In this document: positions 34,970-46,454 of the stretch, in pieces
How positions within the stretch are numbered: position 1 is the first letter of the stretch
Layout: every line of letters begins with the position of its first letter
Assembly (NCBI GenBank): GCA_964023275.1
Contig: OZ029928.1
Coordinates: 18,026,872 to 18,090,871 of the forward strand
Source: Norana najaformis
Taxonomy: Eukaryota > Annelida > Clitellata > Crassiclitellata > Hormogastridae
Length of the DNA stretch: 64,000 nt
Direction: 5' to 3'
The notes under the pieces: model-generated
Seen by the model: only the letters and a program-made list of their open reading frames with translations
What the model was told of the DNA's origin: nothing
The model's database searches: none
Translations under genes and position numbers: made by a program

Positions 34970-35402
34970 ATTGGGGCAACCGACCTAACCCAATTGGGGC
35001 AACCGACCCTAACCCGATTGAGGCAACCGACCCTAAGCCAATTGGGACAACCGACCCTAAGCCAATTGGGGCAACCGACCCTAACCCAATTGGGGCAACC
35101 GACCCTAACCCAATTGGGGCAACCGACCCTAACCCAATTGGGGCAACCGACCCTAACCCGATTGAGGCAACCGACCCTAAGCCAATTGGGACAACCGACC
35201 CTAACCCGATTGAGGCAACCGACCCTAAGCCAATTGGGACAACCGACCCTAAGCCAATTGGGGCAACCGACCCTAACCCAATTGGGGCAACCGACCCTAA
35301 CCCAATTGGGGCAACCGACCCTAACCCAATTGGGGCAACCGACCCTAACCCAATTGGGGCAACCGACCCTAATCCAATTGAGGCAACCGACCCTAACCCA
35401 CA
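34970..35402. repeat. 24-bp minisatellite with telomere-like CCCTAACCC
   Basis: 18 units of GACCCTAACCCAATTGGGG plus CAACC, with four variants. The period is a multiple of three, so false long frames encoding ATDPNPIG octapeptides run through it on both strands. Confidence 0.95.
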
Positions 35403-35639
35403 TGAGTCACTCAGTGACACACGGAATTATCCACTTGGGGGTTAGTGGAAAACACCAGACCCCAAGTTGTCGCTGAATAAATGAGTGACTGAGATAGTGA
35501 GTTAGTGAGTAAGAAAGTAAGCAGACTTTTAATCACTAGGCAGACACGCGAGTGGCAATTACTGGAGGAACTGGCCTAGCGTATATTATGTACTATTATT
35601 ATTATTATTGTTGTTGTTGTTATTATTATTATTATTATA

Positions 35640-35785
35640 ACGACACCTATCCACTTTTTCCTGAACTTGCGAACGCACATAGGCTAAAGGAACAAGCAAC
35701 GAGATCGGCAGGTTTTGAACCCGCGACCCAGCAATCAAATAGCCAACGTCTTTACCACTGCTACGCCGTCACAGTCCACGCAAAA
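35640..35785 (-). mobile_element. tRNA-headed SINE, another family
   Basis: On the minus strand GGCGTAGCAGTGGTAAAGAC and GGGTCGCGGGTTCAAAACC form A and B boxes; an ATT/GTT repeat (35586-35640) sits at its 3' side. Confidence 0.62.
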
Positions 35786-36609
35786 AAAGCAACAAGTAAA
35801 CGCAAAAGCAACTTAGACTTAAAAGCTGAGAAAACAAAAAGCTTCTGATGAGACGCTAAGAACGTTCAGCAGTAAACAAGGCTGGCTTTATTCAAAACGC
35901 ACTGATTCCAGTACGATGCACCACCTAGCGAATAAGCTGTGCCATAATTTCATTTGGAACAATAGTCTAAGCGATTTTGAGACTCTTTAAAAGGAGCTAC
36001 ATAATTACCTCACTATATTCCACCACCCACTTAGATAACACCACGTCACATAACACCACCATACTGTGTAACGTCGAATTGCACGGCATCGCATCACACC
36101 ATCACGTCACATTAAACCATATCGCATTACTGGAGGCCATCATCTGCGATATGTATGCCTCCTTAAAACAATGCAAATCGCATTGCAACACCACATGGCA
36201 TTAAATCACATCGCATTGTAACACCACATTATAAAGTGGCAACCCGGGTTCGAATCCCAGGCCGTCATGCCAATTTGAAATACATCGCATTGCCACACCA
36301 ATTCACGTTATCCAAGAATATCGTGCCACATCGCGTTAGTTGCATTTTACACCCTTTACACCGTAACATAACTGAAGTAAATGTTAACAGTGGAACAAAA
36401 ATCCAGTGAGTGGTGAAGGAGAACCCAGATGTCTAGTTCGTTCATAGAGAAGATTTGTTCCGATCGAGCACCACCATACTTACTTACAGGGCGTCATTTG
36501 CGGAGATGTGAGGGGCAGAAACTTCCCCCTCACTGATTCAGGTCACCCTACCCTGAAATGCGTTTTAGCCTTTCAATGTGCAAATATTCACATGACTCTC
36601 CTTTCTTCG

Positions 36610-38310
36610 AATCGCAAGTTACACCTGGTTAGATATTTTAGTCACTGCCAAGAGAAAGAGATCATACAAGGCACAATTTCTGGATCCAAAGACGTTTTCC
36701 CACGCAGTTATTTCCTGTTCACTGAGATATGTGTATGCTTGGATTAATCAAAAAGAGGAAGATGTCATATTTCGGGCATGTGCTACGAAAGAGCGGAGAC
36801 TGCTTAAAGAAAGAGAACATCCAAACCACAATTACTGGATCCTGAGCTCAGGGAAGACCCAAGATGACATGAATCGATAACATCAAATCGTGGACTGAAT
36901 TATCGTTCGACCAGTTATTACAAGAGACGAGGGACAGAAGCAGATGGCACAAAATTATCCGTGGTGCAGCAAATCCTCGGCTCGAGGACAGTTAAAGACA
37001 AGACACAAAACAGTTTTTTCTCCAACTGGTTCCCACTATCTCCCGCTGAGGTCATAGTTCCTGATGCAGATCGTTCCTGTCCTTATATAGGTCTTTCCAT
37101 CGCCACAAGTCGCACCCTGGTGGAGGGCGGTTGACAACAAGACAGGCTATTTTTTAATTCAAGCACTTTTATCAGACAGCGATTTTTGGCTGAAGGCAGT
37201 TGCGGAAGACCTCTTTGAAGTACCACACTGATGGAAACAGAACCCAGCATCCCAGCGTGGGTATGGTATGATCCAGTGAAGTTGAAGGCCCCCTTGAGAG
37301 ATTGCAACCCAATTGTTTTACTTGGTGAGTTAACTAAATGGTTAACTACATCATACAGACGTCGCAGAAGCTAAATCATTCTCACAGTGGGCTTGAAAAG
37401 AATTGGCATAGCTGGCAGGGGTTGAAGAGAGGTCAGCTTGTGTCACAAGGTGAAGAAAGGTCAACCCGAGTAAAGGGGGTAAGGAGAGATGTTGGGGTGA
37501 GATATATTGTTCGGTCAGGAGATGATTACCAGCATCAGAGTGTGGCTAAATCCTTCAGAAGCTATGGGAAGCCATCGAGGATGCATAGTTGCTGGTGTAA
37601 GAAGGTTGAAGGAAGGGCGAGATTTGTAGGGACGGGTCAGAAGGAATCTTTCTTCTCTCCAACTGACTCCGACTCAAGATATATTTTCCCACATTTATTG
37701 TTCCTGTCCAAATTCTTTCCTCCCACTGGTTTCGACGATATTTCTCTTTCAAGGTTCACAATATCCCCCACTGAAGGCTTATGTCACCATAGACTTACAT
37801 TTCGGTGCTGTGCATATAGCTTTCCATCCACCTGTTCATTCAATCTCCAGTTCAAGAGACTTTTTCCCACATAGTTATCTCCTGTTCACTGAGTCTAAGA
37901 GATGTGTATGCTCGGATTAATCAAAAAAGAGAAAGCTTTCATACTTCGGGCATATGCTACGAAAGAGCGGAGACTGCTTAGACAAAGAGATCATCCAAGA
38001 CACAATTCCTGGATCCCGAGTTTCGGGAAGACCCAAGACGATATGAAGAGACAACATCAAGTCGCGGACTGAATTATCGTTCGACCAGTTAGGACAAGAG
38101 ACGAGGGACAGAAGCAGATGACACAAAATTATCCGCGGTGCAGCCAATTCTCGACTCGAGGACGGTTGAAGACAAGACACAAGACATGGAGTTTTTTCTC
38201 CAACTTCCGCTATCCCCCGCTGAAATCATAGTTCCTCATGCAGATCGTTCCTGCCCATGTGTAGGTTTTTCCATCGCCACAAGTCGCACCCATGTTTTTA
38301 GGGGTATTTT
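36610..38310 (+). mobile_element. Two decayed LINE 3' ends in direct repeat
   Basis: Copy 1 (about 36610-37130) reads MSYFGHVLRKSGDCLKKENI and SWTELSFDQLLQETRDRSRW, the C-terminus of an RTE/Jockey-type ORF2. Copy 2 (about 37840-38310) repeats this some 1175 bases later. Stops interrupt both. Untranslated sequence (TTTCCATCGCCACAAGTCGC) is repeated too, which suggests a segmental duplication. Confidence 0.72.
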
Positions 38311-38313
38311 ATT
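38308..38313 (-). terminator. Candidate poly(A) signal of the nuclear receptor gene
   Basis: AATAAA on the minus strand about 33 bases after the stop codon, implying a very short 3' UTR. The second copy of a LINE-derived duplication ends directly beside it. Confidence 0.5.
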
Positions 38314-38345
38314 CCTGGCTTAGGGTGATGAGATGTCAATCACGG

Positions 38346-39141
38346 TCAGCATCGAAGATCCAGGAACTCCTGCATTAGAGGTTGGATGCCATCTGGATTG
38401 ACCTTGAGCAGAACGAGCGAATGTTCTTCGTTGAGGTTTCGCACATCCGCCAGCTTCAGCAACATCTTCGGAAAGAGAGACCTGGCTACGGCAGGCTGAT
38501 GGATCGATTCCAGGTGCTTCTTCAGCAGCAGGCAGTGCCTCTCCTGCTGTTCGGCAACCAGACGGCGATCGGTGAGGTTCTCGCGATCGGGCGAGAACAG
38601 AGCGATGACTAGCAGAAGGATCATCGACGTTTCATCGACGTTCAAGTCCAAGGTCAAGGACCGAACGAACTTCATGTGCTGCTCGAACAGTCCCGTTCCC
38701 GTCTCGGCGTTCTTGAGCTGGTCGATCTTGAGAGCCTTCGTCTCCTCTTCGTCCAGGGGGTCGAGGAAGTGCTGCTTGTCCTTGTCGAAGGTCAGTACCG
38801 ACCGGAGAATGAGCAGTTCGATGCTACCGCCCTTGAGCAAGTGGATCTGGTCCTGGTAGGAGATCGATCGGAAACACTGTAATCTCTTGGACATCGCGAT
38901 CACCCTGCGAACACTCAGCTCGGCGATGTTGACTAGGTCCGACAGGTTGGCGTGTTGTCGCGGAGGGTCCGAGTCGACGTTGACCCGAAGCGATTCGCGG
39001 TAGGCGTTGACCAGTTCTTCGATCGCCGAAGCGTCTTCTGTGTTCAAGGCCGTCGTTTCCGAGGTCACCTGTGACTGACTCGACACTCCCTGAGAATTCG
39101 ACGGCGGACTTCGAACTTTGTCCACTTCCGTGCGCTTTATC
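38346..39141 (-). CDS. Nuclear receptor exon 3: hinge, ligand-binding domain, AF-2
   Basis: Acceptor TTTACTTTGTGTAG, phase 2; TGA at 38348-38346. The whole ligand-binding domain lies in one exon of 264 residues. Confidence 0.92.
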
Positions 39142-41168
39142 CTACACAAAGTAAAACAAACGATAGTAAGTAAACCAGCATTTTTTAAAGGCTAAGGGAT
39201 AACCCTAACCCATAACCCTAGCCCTAACGCTAATCCTAACCCCAACCCTTACAAAGGTCTTAAAACTGTTGAGCTCTGCTGATGCTGGCTTGTTTCCAAC
39301 GCCATAGGTTCAGGGCAATTTTTGAATCGCAAGCTTCAGCTGCTGCGGCAATGCACTTGGAATTGCCAGCACATAATACCCACTTGCCAACTCGATACCT
39401 TCCTTTCAATCATTTGTTAGGTCTCACTAAAACTCTGGCATTAGCGTTGGTCCTTATCGAACATTCCTCCGAACCTCACACTGAGATTTAACGACTTCAC
39501 GCGCATAGTAAGTCATTTCCCCCATGACTTTCCTTTCTTCTCCATTCTCTTTCCTGACTTGGCTTTGCCTCACCTCCCTTCCTCTCACCTCCCTTCACCA
39601 ATCTCACTTCCCCGTCGTGGTCTATTTCAGAGCATTGACTCCCGGGGCTAGAACACGGGGACTTTGAATGGCATGACGCCCATTCAAAAGGTGGTAGACA
39701 TAAATGTAGACGTTTTTCTATAGCGACGGTATGGCCTCGACCTTGCTTGTTTTTCAATGAATATTATGTCAGTGGCGTTTGTAATCCACGCAAGGTCAGT
39801 AAATATGAATCACAGACGCGAGATGAGTATATGCGAACGACTTGTCCAGTGTCCTTACACGGAGTCTATTCAGTTGGTTCGAACCAGTAATCGTTGCATT
39901 ATGGACTATTGCAGACCCAACGCTCTTATGACTAGGTACATTTCTTTGAAAAAATGAGCAGGGTCGAGGCCATACTGTTGCTGTAGAAAACCGTGTACAT
40001 TTACATTCACTTGGCCTCGCCTCGCCTCATCTTCCGAGTAAGTCGTCACCTGTTTTCGTCGATCTTTTGCCTCTTCTTGAGTCTCTCCTCCTCCGTTAGG
40101 ATGTACTCTCGGCGCATTCCGATCAGGAAGCACTTGTTCAGACGGCATCGCTTGCAGACTCGTCGATTGCACAACGTCATCGGGCACTGACCGTCGTAAC
40201 AACACTTGAAGTGTTCCTGCACAACCAAGAAACACTCCTTATAAGGTAAGGTAAGGCATGGTAAGGAAAGGTAAGGTAAGGTAAGGCACAACAAGGTAAG
40301 ACAAGGTAAGGCAAGGAAAGGTAAGGTAAAGTAAGGTAAGGCACAACAAGGTAAGACAAGGTAAGGCAAGGAAAGGTAAGGTAAGGTAAGGCACAACAAG
40401 GTAAGACAAGGTAAGGCAAGGATAGGTAAGGTAAGGTAAGGTAAGGTAAGGTAAGGTAAGGCACAACAAGGTAAGACAAGGTAAGGCAAGGAAAGGTAAG
40501 GTAAGGTAAGGAAAGGTAAGGAAAGGTAAGGTTAGGTCAGGTAAGGTAAGGCAAAAGTTTGGAAAGGTGAGGTAAAGTAAGAGTGGGTTAGGTTAGGCCA
40601 GATTAAGTATTAAGTATGGCAAGGCAAGGGCGATTGTCGTCGTAGTCAATGATGTCGTTGTCGTTGTTGCAACTGTTGTTTCTGTTGTCGATGTCGTTGT
40701 GCTTACCAGTCCCTTGGGGGCGTTTCTCCTGAAGAAGGCTTTGCACGACTCACAGGTTATGGCATCGAAGTTATACCCGAGGGCTTTGTCGCCACAGACT
40801 CCGCACACCTTCGTCTGCTGACTTGCCCCCGTCGTTGCAGGGTAGGGCAACGAAGCAGCGTCTCTGGGGCCTTGACCCCCGCCCCTGTCCGTTGTCGTGG
40901 ACGACAGCGAAGACCCCTGGAGGGGTGGATAGTAGAGGGTACCATTCGTATCGTAGCCCGAACGGCAGTCGGGGCGGTATGGGTTGCGGTAGGGGTTCGC
41001 TTGAAGGACAGGAGGCTCGTGGTAGCCACGATGGGGTTCGGATGTTGGCCAGGAGAAGGGTGAGGAGAAGGAGGCGGCGGAGGGGGAGGCTGAGGGGAAG
41101 GAGCAGGAGGAGGAGGTCGAAAGAGGCGAAGTGGGGTAGCCGTAGATAGGGTAGCAATTGCTCATCAT
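38346..41168 (-). CDS. NR1J-type nuclear receptor (HR96/DAF-12-like), complete, three exons
   Basis: Exons 41168-40707, 40216-40050 and 39141-38346 join in phases 0 and 2 to 474 residues. The start ATG has GCC before it and an in-frame TGA 18 bases upstream. Residues 1-118 are a Ser/Pro/Tyr-rich A/B region. The DNA-binding domain begins at C122: [20 protein letters not shown], then CKAFFRRNA, with P-box CESCKA (139-144) rather than the CEGCKG of most NR1 receptors. The second finger is FKCCYDGQC...[14 protein letters not shown]. The ligand-binding domain carries [20 protein letters not shown] and ends in an AF-2 helix, [17 protein letters not shown] with this first finger is typical of NR1J receptors (insect HR96, nematode DAF-12), which bind lipid-like or foreign ligands in the nucleus. 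Ligand and exact orthology are not known. Confidence 0.9.
39195..39252. repeat. Degenerate interstitial telomere-like repeat
   Basis: AACCCTAACCCATAACCC and variants, 55 bases upstream of nuclear receptor exon 3 in its intron. Confidence 0.7.
39613..40013. mobile_element. Cluster of three SINE B pieces in the nuclear receptor intron
   Basis: A plus-strand piece (39613-39690), a minus-strand variant with tRNA-like head (39697-39940, B-box GGTTCGAACC) and a plus-strand tail (39936-40013, ending ACATTTACATTC). The last ends about 35 bases from exon 2. Confidence 0.65.
40050..40216 (-). CDS. Nuclear receptor exon 2: second zinc finger and C-terminal extension
   Basis: Acceptor TTGGTTGTGCAG, donor AACAG/GTGACG, phase 0 to 2. 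Encodes [11 protein letters not shown] to RRKIDENR-type basic extension ([14 protein letters not shown]). Confidence 0.92.
40241..40560. repeat. GGTAAG pentamer repeat with 50-70 bp higher-order units
   Basis: AGGTA/AGGCA pentamers; GCACAACAAGGTAAGACAAG recurs at 40286, 40341, 40391 and 40461. Lies in nuclear receptor intron 1, 25 bases from the exon 2 acceptor. Confidence 0.9.
40707..41168 (-). CDS. Nuclear receptor exon 1: A/B region and first zinc finger
   Basis: ATG at 41168 (a second ATG follows directly); donor GGACTG/GTAAGC, phase 0. Ends just after the first finger at residue 154, a usual place for an intron between the two fingers. Confidence 0.9.
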
Positions 41169-41219
41169 GGCTCTGGGTTGACTTCACGGTTGACTTCACG
41201 GCTACAGAAGCAGAATACC

Positions 41220-42475
41220 ATCATAGTCGTTGTCATAAGCTTCATCATCATCGTAATCGTCATGATGATAATGAACATCATCACCAACAACACTAACATT
41301 GTGATCATCATTGTCGTCATCATCATATTCAAAATCATAATCATCATCATTGTCGTCGTATCATCATCACCATCATCATCAACAATAACCATATTACCAT
41401 AGCCTAGACAATTATATAGCGCATTTCCAATGACGTCATAGAGCGCTATATGAATATACAGATACGCACATACACCACCACCATCACCACCGCTACCACC
41501 ACCATCACCACAACCACCACCATCATCACCACAACCACCACCATCATCACCACAACCACCACCACCATCACCACAACCACCACCACCATCACCACAACCA
41601 CCACCACCATCACCACAACCACCATCACCATCACCACAACCACCACCATCATCACCACAACCACCATCACAACCATCACCATCATCACCACAACCACCAC
41701 CACCATCACCACAACACCACCACCATCACCACCACCCACACCATCATCACCACAACCACCATCACCACCACCACCATCATCACCACAACACCACCACCAT
41801 CACCACAACACCACCACCATCACCACCACCACCACCATCATCACCACAACCACCATCACCACCATCACCATCATCACCACAACCACCACCACCATCACCA
41901 TCATCACCACAACCACCACCACCATCACCACAACACCACCACCATCACCACCACCACCACCATCATCACCACAACCACCATCACCACCACCACCATCATC
42001 ACCACAACACCACCACCATCACCACAACACCACCACCATCACCACCACCACCACCATCATCACCACAACCACCATCACCACCATCACCATCATCACCACA
42101 ACCACCACCACCATCACCACAACCACCACCATCATCACCACAACCACCATCACCACCATCACCATCATCACCACAACCACCACCACCATCACCACAACAC
42201 CACCACCATCACCACCACCACCACCATCATCACCACAACCACCATCACCACCACCACCATCATCACCACAACCACCACCACCATCACCACAACACCACCA
42301 CCATCACCACAACACCACCACCATCATCACCACAACCACCATCACCACCACCACCACCATCACCACAACCACCACCATCACCACCACCACCACCATAACC
42401 ACCACCACAACCACCACCACCACAGCCACAATCACCACCACCACCATCACCACCACCATCACCACCACCATTCTC
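41220..42475. repeat. ATC then CAC/ATC/AAC trinucleotide tract, 1.2 kb
   Basis: 41220-41400 is ATC/GTC; 41463-42475 is about 1 kb of CACCATCACCACAACC-type repeats. It starts about 50 bases upstream of the nuclear receptor ATG. The 357-codon frame through it is a repeat artefact. Confidence 0.93.
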
Positions 42476-42739
42476 TTGAACTCTATCGAGCTGCACTATA
42501 TGACCCTGTATAGAATAGCATAATACAACTATTAATAAATGAGTAGAAGTCGAAAACCACTTCCAATAGCGCATAATAAGCTACTGCTTTCATGTGTTGG
42601 AATATTAGTTACACATCGTTCGCTGAGAATCTTTTATGCTGAGGTCTTTCAAGATCATGCGTCTGATTTTTTCTCCTCTGATCAAATGCAGGCGTAAATC
42701 TATGGCTCCAACACATGGTCTTTCTAATGTAACAATCGT

Positions 42740-42900
42740 CTGTCTGTCTGACTGCCTGTCTGTCTGTGTGTCTGTGTGTGTGTCTGTGTGTGTGTCTGTC
42801 TGTGTGTGTATCTGTGTGTCTGTCTGTGTGTCTGTCTGTGTGTCTGTCTGTGTCTGTGTGTCTGTGTGTGTCTGTCTGTCTCTCTGTCTGTCTCTCACTC
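42740..42900. repeat. CTGT/GTGT microsatellite
   Basis: Mixed TCTGTCTG and TGTGTGTC. Confidence 0.9.
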
Positions 42901-43059
42901 CTCCAACAATTCAAGATATCTACTAGATTATGTATATATACATATATTATATTTTTACTAGTATGGTTACTTTAATATAAACTGTACACTATAATTATCA
43001 TATAAATAATATATATTATAATATATAACAGTATGTGTAAAAGGTCATCCATGTATATC

Positions 43060-43880
43060 CACACACACACACCTACACACACACAACCAACACATACACA
43101 CATACATACACACATACACACACGTACACACACACACATGCACACACGTACACACACACACATGCACACATACACAAAGATATTGTGAGAGAGAAGGAGA
43201 TAAATGAACGCGTAGATGTAGCGTCAGAAGAGAGTGTTTCGTGTTACTCTCAAAGGCCCCTCGGCCGAGAGCCGACGAAAGAGATTGAATGCGCGTCGTA
43301 CAACTAAGACTCCCCCACTCGCGATGACGACATCTTTATCAAAACGACGCCAACATAACTAATGACCACGCCATCAGAACATATTTATACATGCATATGT
43401 CTGTCTGCATGTATGTTTATACATGCAAATATATCTATATACATCGACACATGCATGCACACATACGTACACACACATACATACATACATATATACATAC
43501 ATACGTACACACACATACATACATATATACATACATACGTACACACATACATATATAGATACCTACCTACCTACATGCATACATGCATGCGTATATACAT
43601 AGATACATACATTCATGCACACATAGGTACACATGCATACACACATACATACATACTTATATACATACATGCACATACATACATACTTACATAAATATAT
43701 ACATACATAATTACATAAATACATACATACATACTTATATCAATACATACATACTTACATACTTACATAGATACATACACATATAGTTACATAAATACAT
43801 ACATACATTCACACAAATACATACATACAAAAATACATACATGCACACATACATACACACACATACATACGCATATATTA
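43060..43880. repeat. CA and CATA microsatellites
   Basis: CACACACGTACA at 43060-43165, then degenerate CATA repeats at 43380-43880, with about 200 bases of unique DNA between. Confidence 0.88.
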
Positions 43881-43894
43881 TAATTTTTGCATCT

Positions 43895-44062
43895 GTTAGG
43901 CGCCACTATCTAATGACTAAGGATCAATCGATGGCGCTGAGCAAGTGTGAGTGAAGGACTTGCTCAAGGTCCCTACACAGTAACAGTCTCAGAGGAGGAG
44001 GCTCGAACCCGTACTCCCCGCGTTACAAGCTGAGCGCTCTCTCCAATAGGCTACCGTGTCCA
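43895..44062 (-). mobile_element. SINE E
   Basis: TAGGCGCCACTATCTAATGA to the head GGCTACCGTGTCC; B box GGAGGAGGCTCGAACCC (seen on plus) is intact. Confidence 0.78.
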
Positions 44063-44064
44063 AC

Positions 44065-44240
44065 GGTATATGTTTGCGTGCGTGGGTGCGTGTGTGTGTG
44101 AGTGTCTGAGTGTGTATGTCCGTGTGTATGTGTGTGTATGTGTGTGCGTGTATGTGTGTGTATGTGTGTATGTGTGTGTGTATGTGTGTGTATGTGTGTG
44201 TATGTGTGTGTATGTGTGTGTATGTGTGTGTGTGTGTTAT
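44065..44240. repeat. TG/TATGTG microsatellite
   Basis: GTGTGTATGT units next to a SINE E head. Confidence 0.9.
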
Positions 44241-44400
44241 GAGTCACGGATGATGAACTGAAATATCTTCTTAACTTGATTCTACTTCACGGTCGAAAGG
44301 TTTCGAGTTACAAACGTTGTTTAAGTCAAGATTAATTCGAAGCTTCTTTCCTTAAGACTGCATCAGCAGAGATCCGCTTTCAAAGAGAAACGGTTGAAAA

Positions 44401-44545
44401 AACTTCCGGCTCGGTTACCGATTCATACCAAGCCAGACTTTACACTCAAACTCTATGGTATGTATTTATATATACTTCCGGCTCGGTTACCGATTCACAC
44501 CAAGCTAGACTCCACCCTCAAACTCTATGGCATGTATTTATGTAT
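44401..44545. repeat. 73-bp tandem duplication
   Basis: ACTTCCGGCTCGGTTACCG begins both copies (44402, 44475). Confidence 0.85.
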
Positions 44546-44557
44546 TTATTAAATAAA

Positions 44558-44767
44558 ATATAAATGTATACGTTTTTCTATAGCGACCGTATGGCCTCGA
44601 CCCTGCTAATTTTTCAATGAATATATGTTTGGCATTTGTTACCCATGCAAGGTCAGTAAATATGATTCACAGATGCGAGATGGGTGTGTGCGAACGACTT
44701 GTCCAGTGTTGTTACAAGGAGTCTATTCGGTAGGCTCGAACCTGTCGTGACACCAGTTTTTCTCTTA

Positions 44768-44812
<45 letters not shown>

Positions 44813-44884
44813 AACACTCTTTCTATCTCTCTCATTCTTTCTCTCTCTCACTCTTTCTCTCTCTCTCACTCTTTCTCTCTCTCA

Positions 44885-44925
<41 letters not shown>

Positions 44926-45067
44926 TCTTCCTCTTACGCTTTCTCTCTCACTCTGTGTCTCTCTCACTCTCTCTTTCTCTCTTTCTCTCTTTCTCTCTCT
45001 CTCTCTCTGTGTCTCGCTCTCTCACTCTTTCTCTCTTTCTCTCTCTCTATCACTCTTTCTCTCTCTG

Positions 45068-45098
<31 letters not shown>

Positions 45099-45345
45099 GC
45101 TTCAATACCAAACATCCCCCATAGCTGCCACGCTGTCTCTCTGCCTGACTCTTGGATCTTGACCTGGAACCGAACCCTTTTGCCTATCGATTTTGTTTCG
45201 ACTGAGCGCCAGTGAATAAGCTGGTCCCTGTGACGTGGCTTTCGTTGGGCGCTGTAGAAATCTCGGAATTACGATTACGATTACGAACACGTAATCTTGC
45301 ATTATGAACTATTGCAGGCTAAACGTTCTTCTGACTAATATGCTC
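44558..45345 (-). mobile_element. SINE B variant split by a LINE A insertion
   Basis: The SINE (tail TAAATGTATACG at 44558; body with CCATGCAAGGTCAGTAAATA) breaks at GCTCGAACC near 44757 and resumes at GTAATCTTGCATTATGAAC (45295). The equivalent copy at 39697-39940 is uninterrupted there. Confidence 0.7.
45100..45286 (+). mobile_element. LINE family A 3' end, inserted into a SINE
   Basis: UTR from ATACCAAACATCCCCCATAG to the GATTAC tail. The CT tract at 44765-45100 is an expansion of the element's own TCTCTCTC segment. SINE sequence is found on both sides (44558-44757 and 45290-45345). Confidence 0.78.
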
Positions 45346-45575
45346 ATCTCGTTAGCTACACGCGTACGTCACGGCGCCTCTCAGCGTGAGGTTACCGGTT
45401 CGCGTCCCGGTCGTGGCTTATTTCGGAGATTTTAATCTATGATCGGCAGACGGGGACCTTAAAGGGCGTGGCGCCCATTCAAACGGGGCAGCGGTAGTGA
45501 AGGATCTCACCCGATAAATTCATTGAAAAATGAGCACGGTCGAGGCCATACGGTACCTATAGAAAAAAAAGCGTT
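45345..45575 (+). mobile_element. SINE B with tRNA-like head
   Basis: Head has an A-box-like TCGTTAGCTAC and a B box GGTTCGCGTCCCG. The body and 3' end match the LINE-like copy at 28083-28258; the tail is replaced by an A run. Confidence 0.75.
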
Positions 45576-45938
45576 AACCAATGTAGCTAACCAGACACGT
45601 TAGGCTCAAATTGATGACAACGACGATTATGATGGCAAAAAGACATAAGATCACGCACATAGATATCCAATTAATTATGCATATTTATATGTAAATATAT
45701 TAATATATGTAAATATATTAATATATGTAAATATGTCAGATATTAATTATGAAGCAGGCTTCGTTGTCCGTTCAAAATCCAGTTGCGATAAGATAAGGTC
45801 GACGTGGAAAAGGACCCAGCGGGAAAAAAATTATCAGTAGCCCTCTGGCGAATTAACCCATCGCCACCTAGCGAATGACCCAGAAAGCATGGAATATATA
45901 TATATTGCATAATGTTCCTGTCAATATTCAAAAAAACT

Positions 45939-46236
45939 AGTCGTAATCGTAATCGCAAGATTTCTACAGCGCTCAACAAAAGCTAAGTCGCGGGAACCAG
46001 CTTATTAACAGGCGCTCAGTCAAAACAAACTCGATAGGCAAAGGGTTCGTTTCCAGGTCAAGATCCAGGAGTCAGACAGTCAGAGAGTCGGACGGCTACG
46101 GTGGATGGTGTTTGAAATTGAAGCGAGAAGAGAGATAAGGAGAAGAGGAAGAATCAGGATAAGACTTTTGGAAAAGAAATGTTTTCAGTCTTGAATGAAA
46201 GACCAGCGCAGAAACTGAAAGAGGTGAAGTGTTGTT
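45939..46236 (-). mobile_element. LINE family A 3' end with ORF2 C-terminus
   Basis: Tail at left; right part reads VFHSRLKTFLFQKSYPDSSS on the minus strand. Inverted relative to the copy at 45100-45286. Confidence 0.82.
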
Positions 46237-46454
46237 GAGTTCTTACAATGGATCAGATAAAAACTACCACAGAGAATATCAAAACAGTCGTTTATACAGT
46301 TAAAAATCGCATATATTTTAATAATTAATTCTTACACAAGGTCCATGCAAACAGAACTCATACTTTTGCGCAGTATAGTTGGAATAATATGTATATAAAG
46401 TTTAAATATTCAAAATGTTCCCAGTATTCAGACTTAGTATAATATACTAGAACC

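Noticed and set aside
34938-35445. Long frames with ATDPNPIG or GLGSVAPI octapeptide repeats
   Set aside because: The 24-bp minisatellite keeps many frames open on both strands; nothing indicates coding use.
40823-41149. Arg-rich plus-strand frames opposite nuclear receptor exon 1
   Set aside because: Antisense shadow of the GC-rich A/B region.
41450-42523. 357-codon open frame of Thr/Ile/His/Pro
   Set aside because: It is a trinucleotide repeat open in several frames; no start context, no domain.
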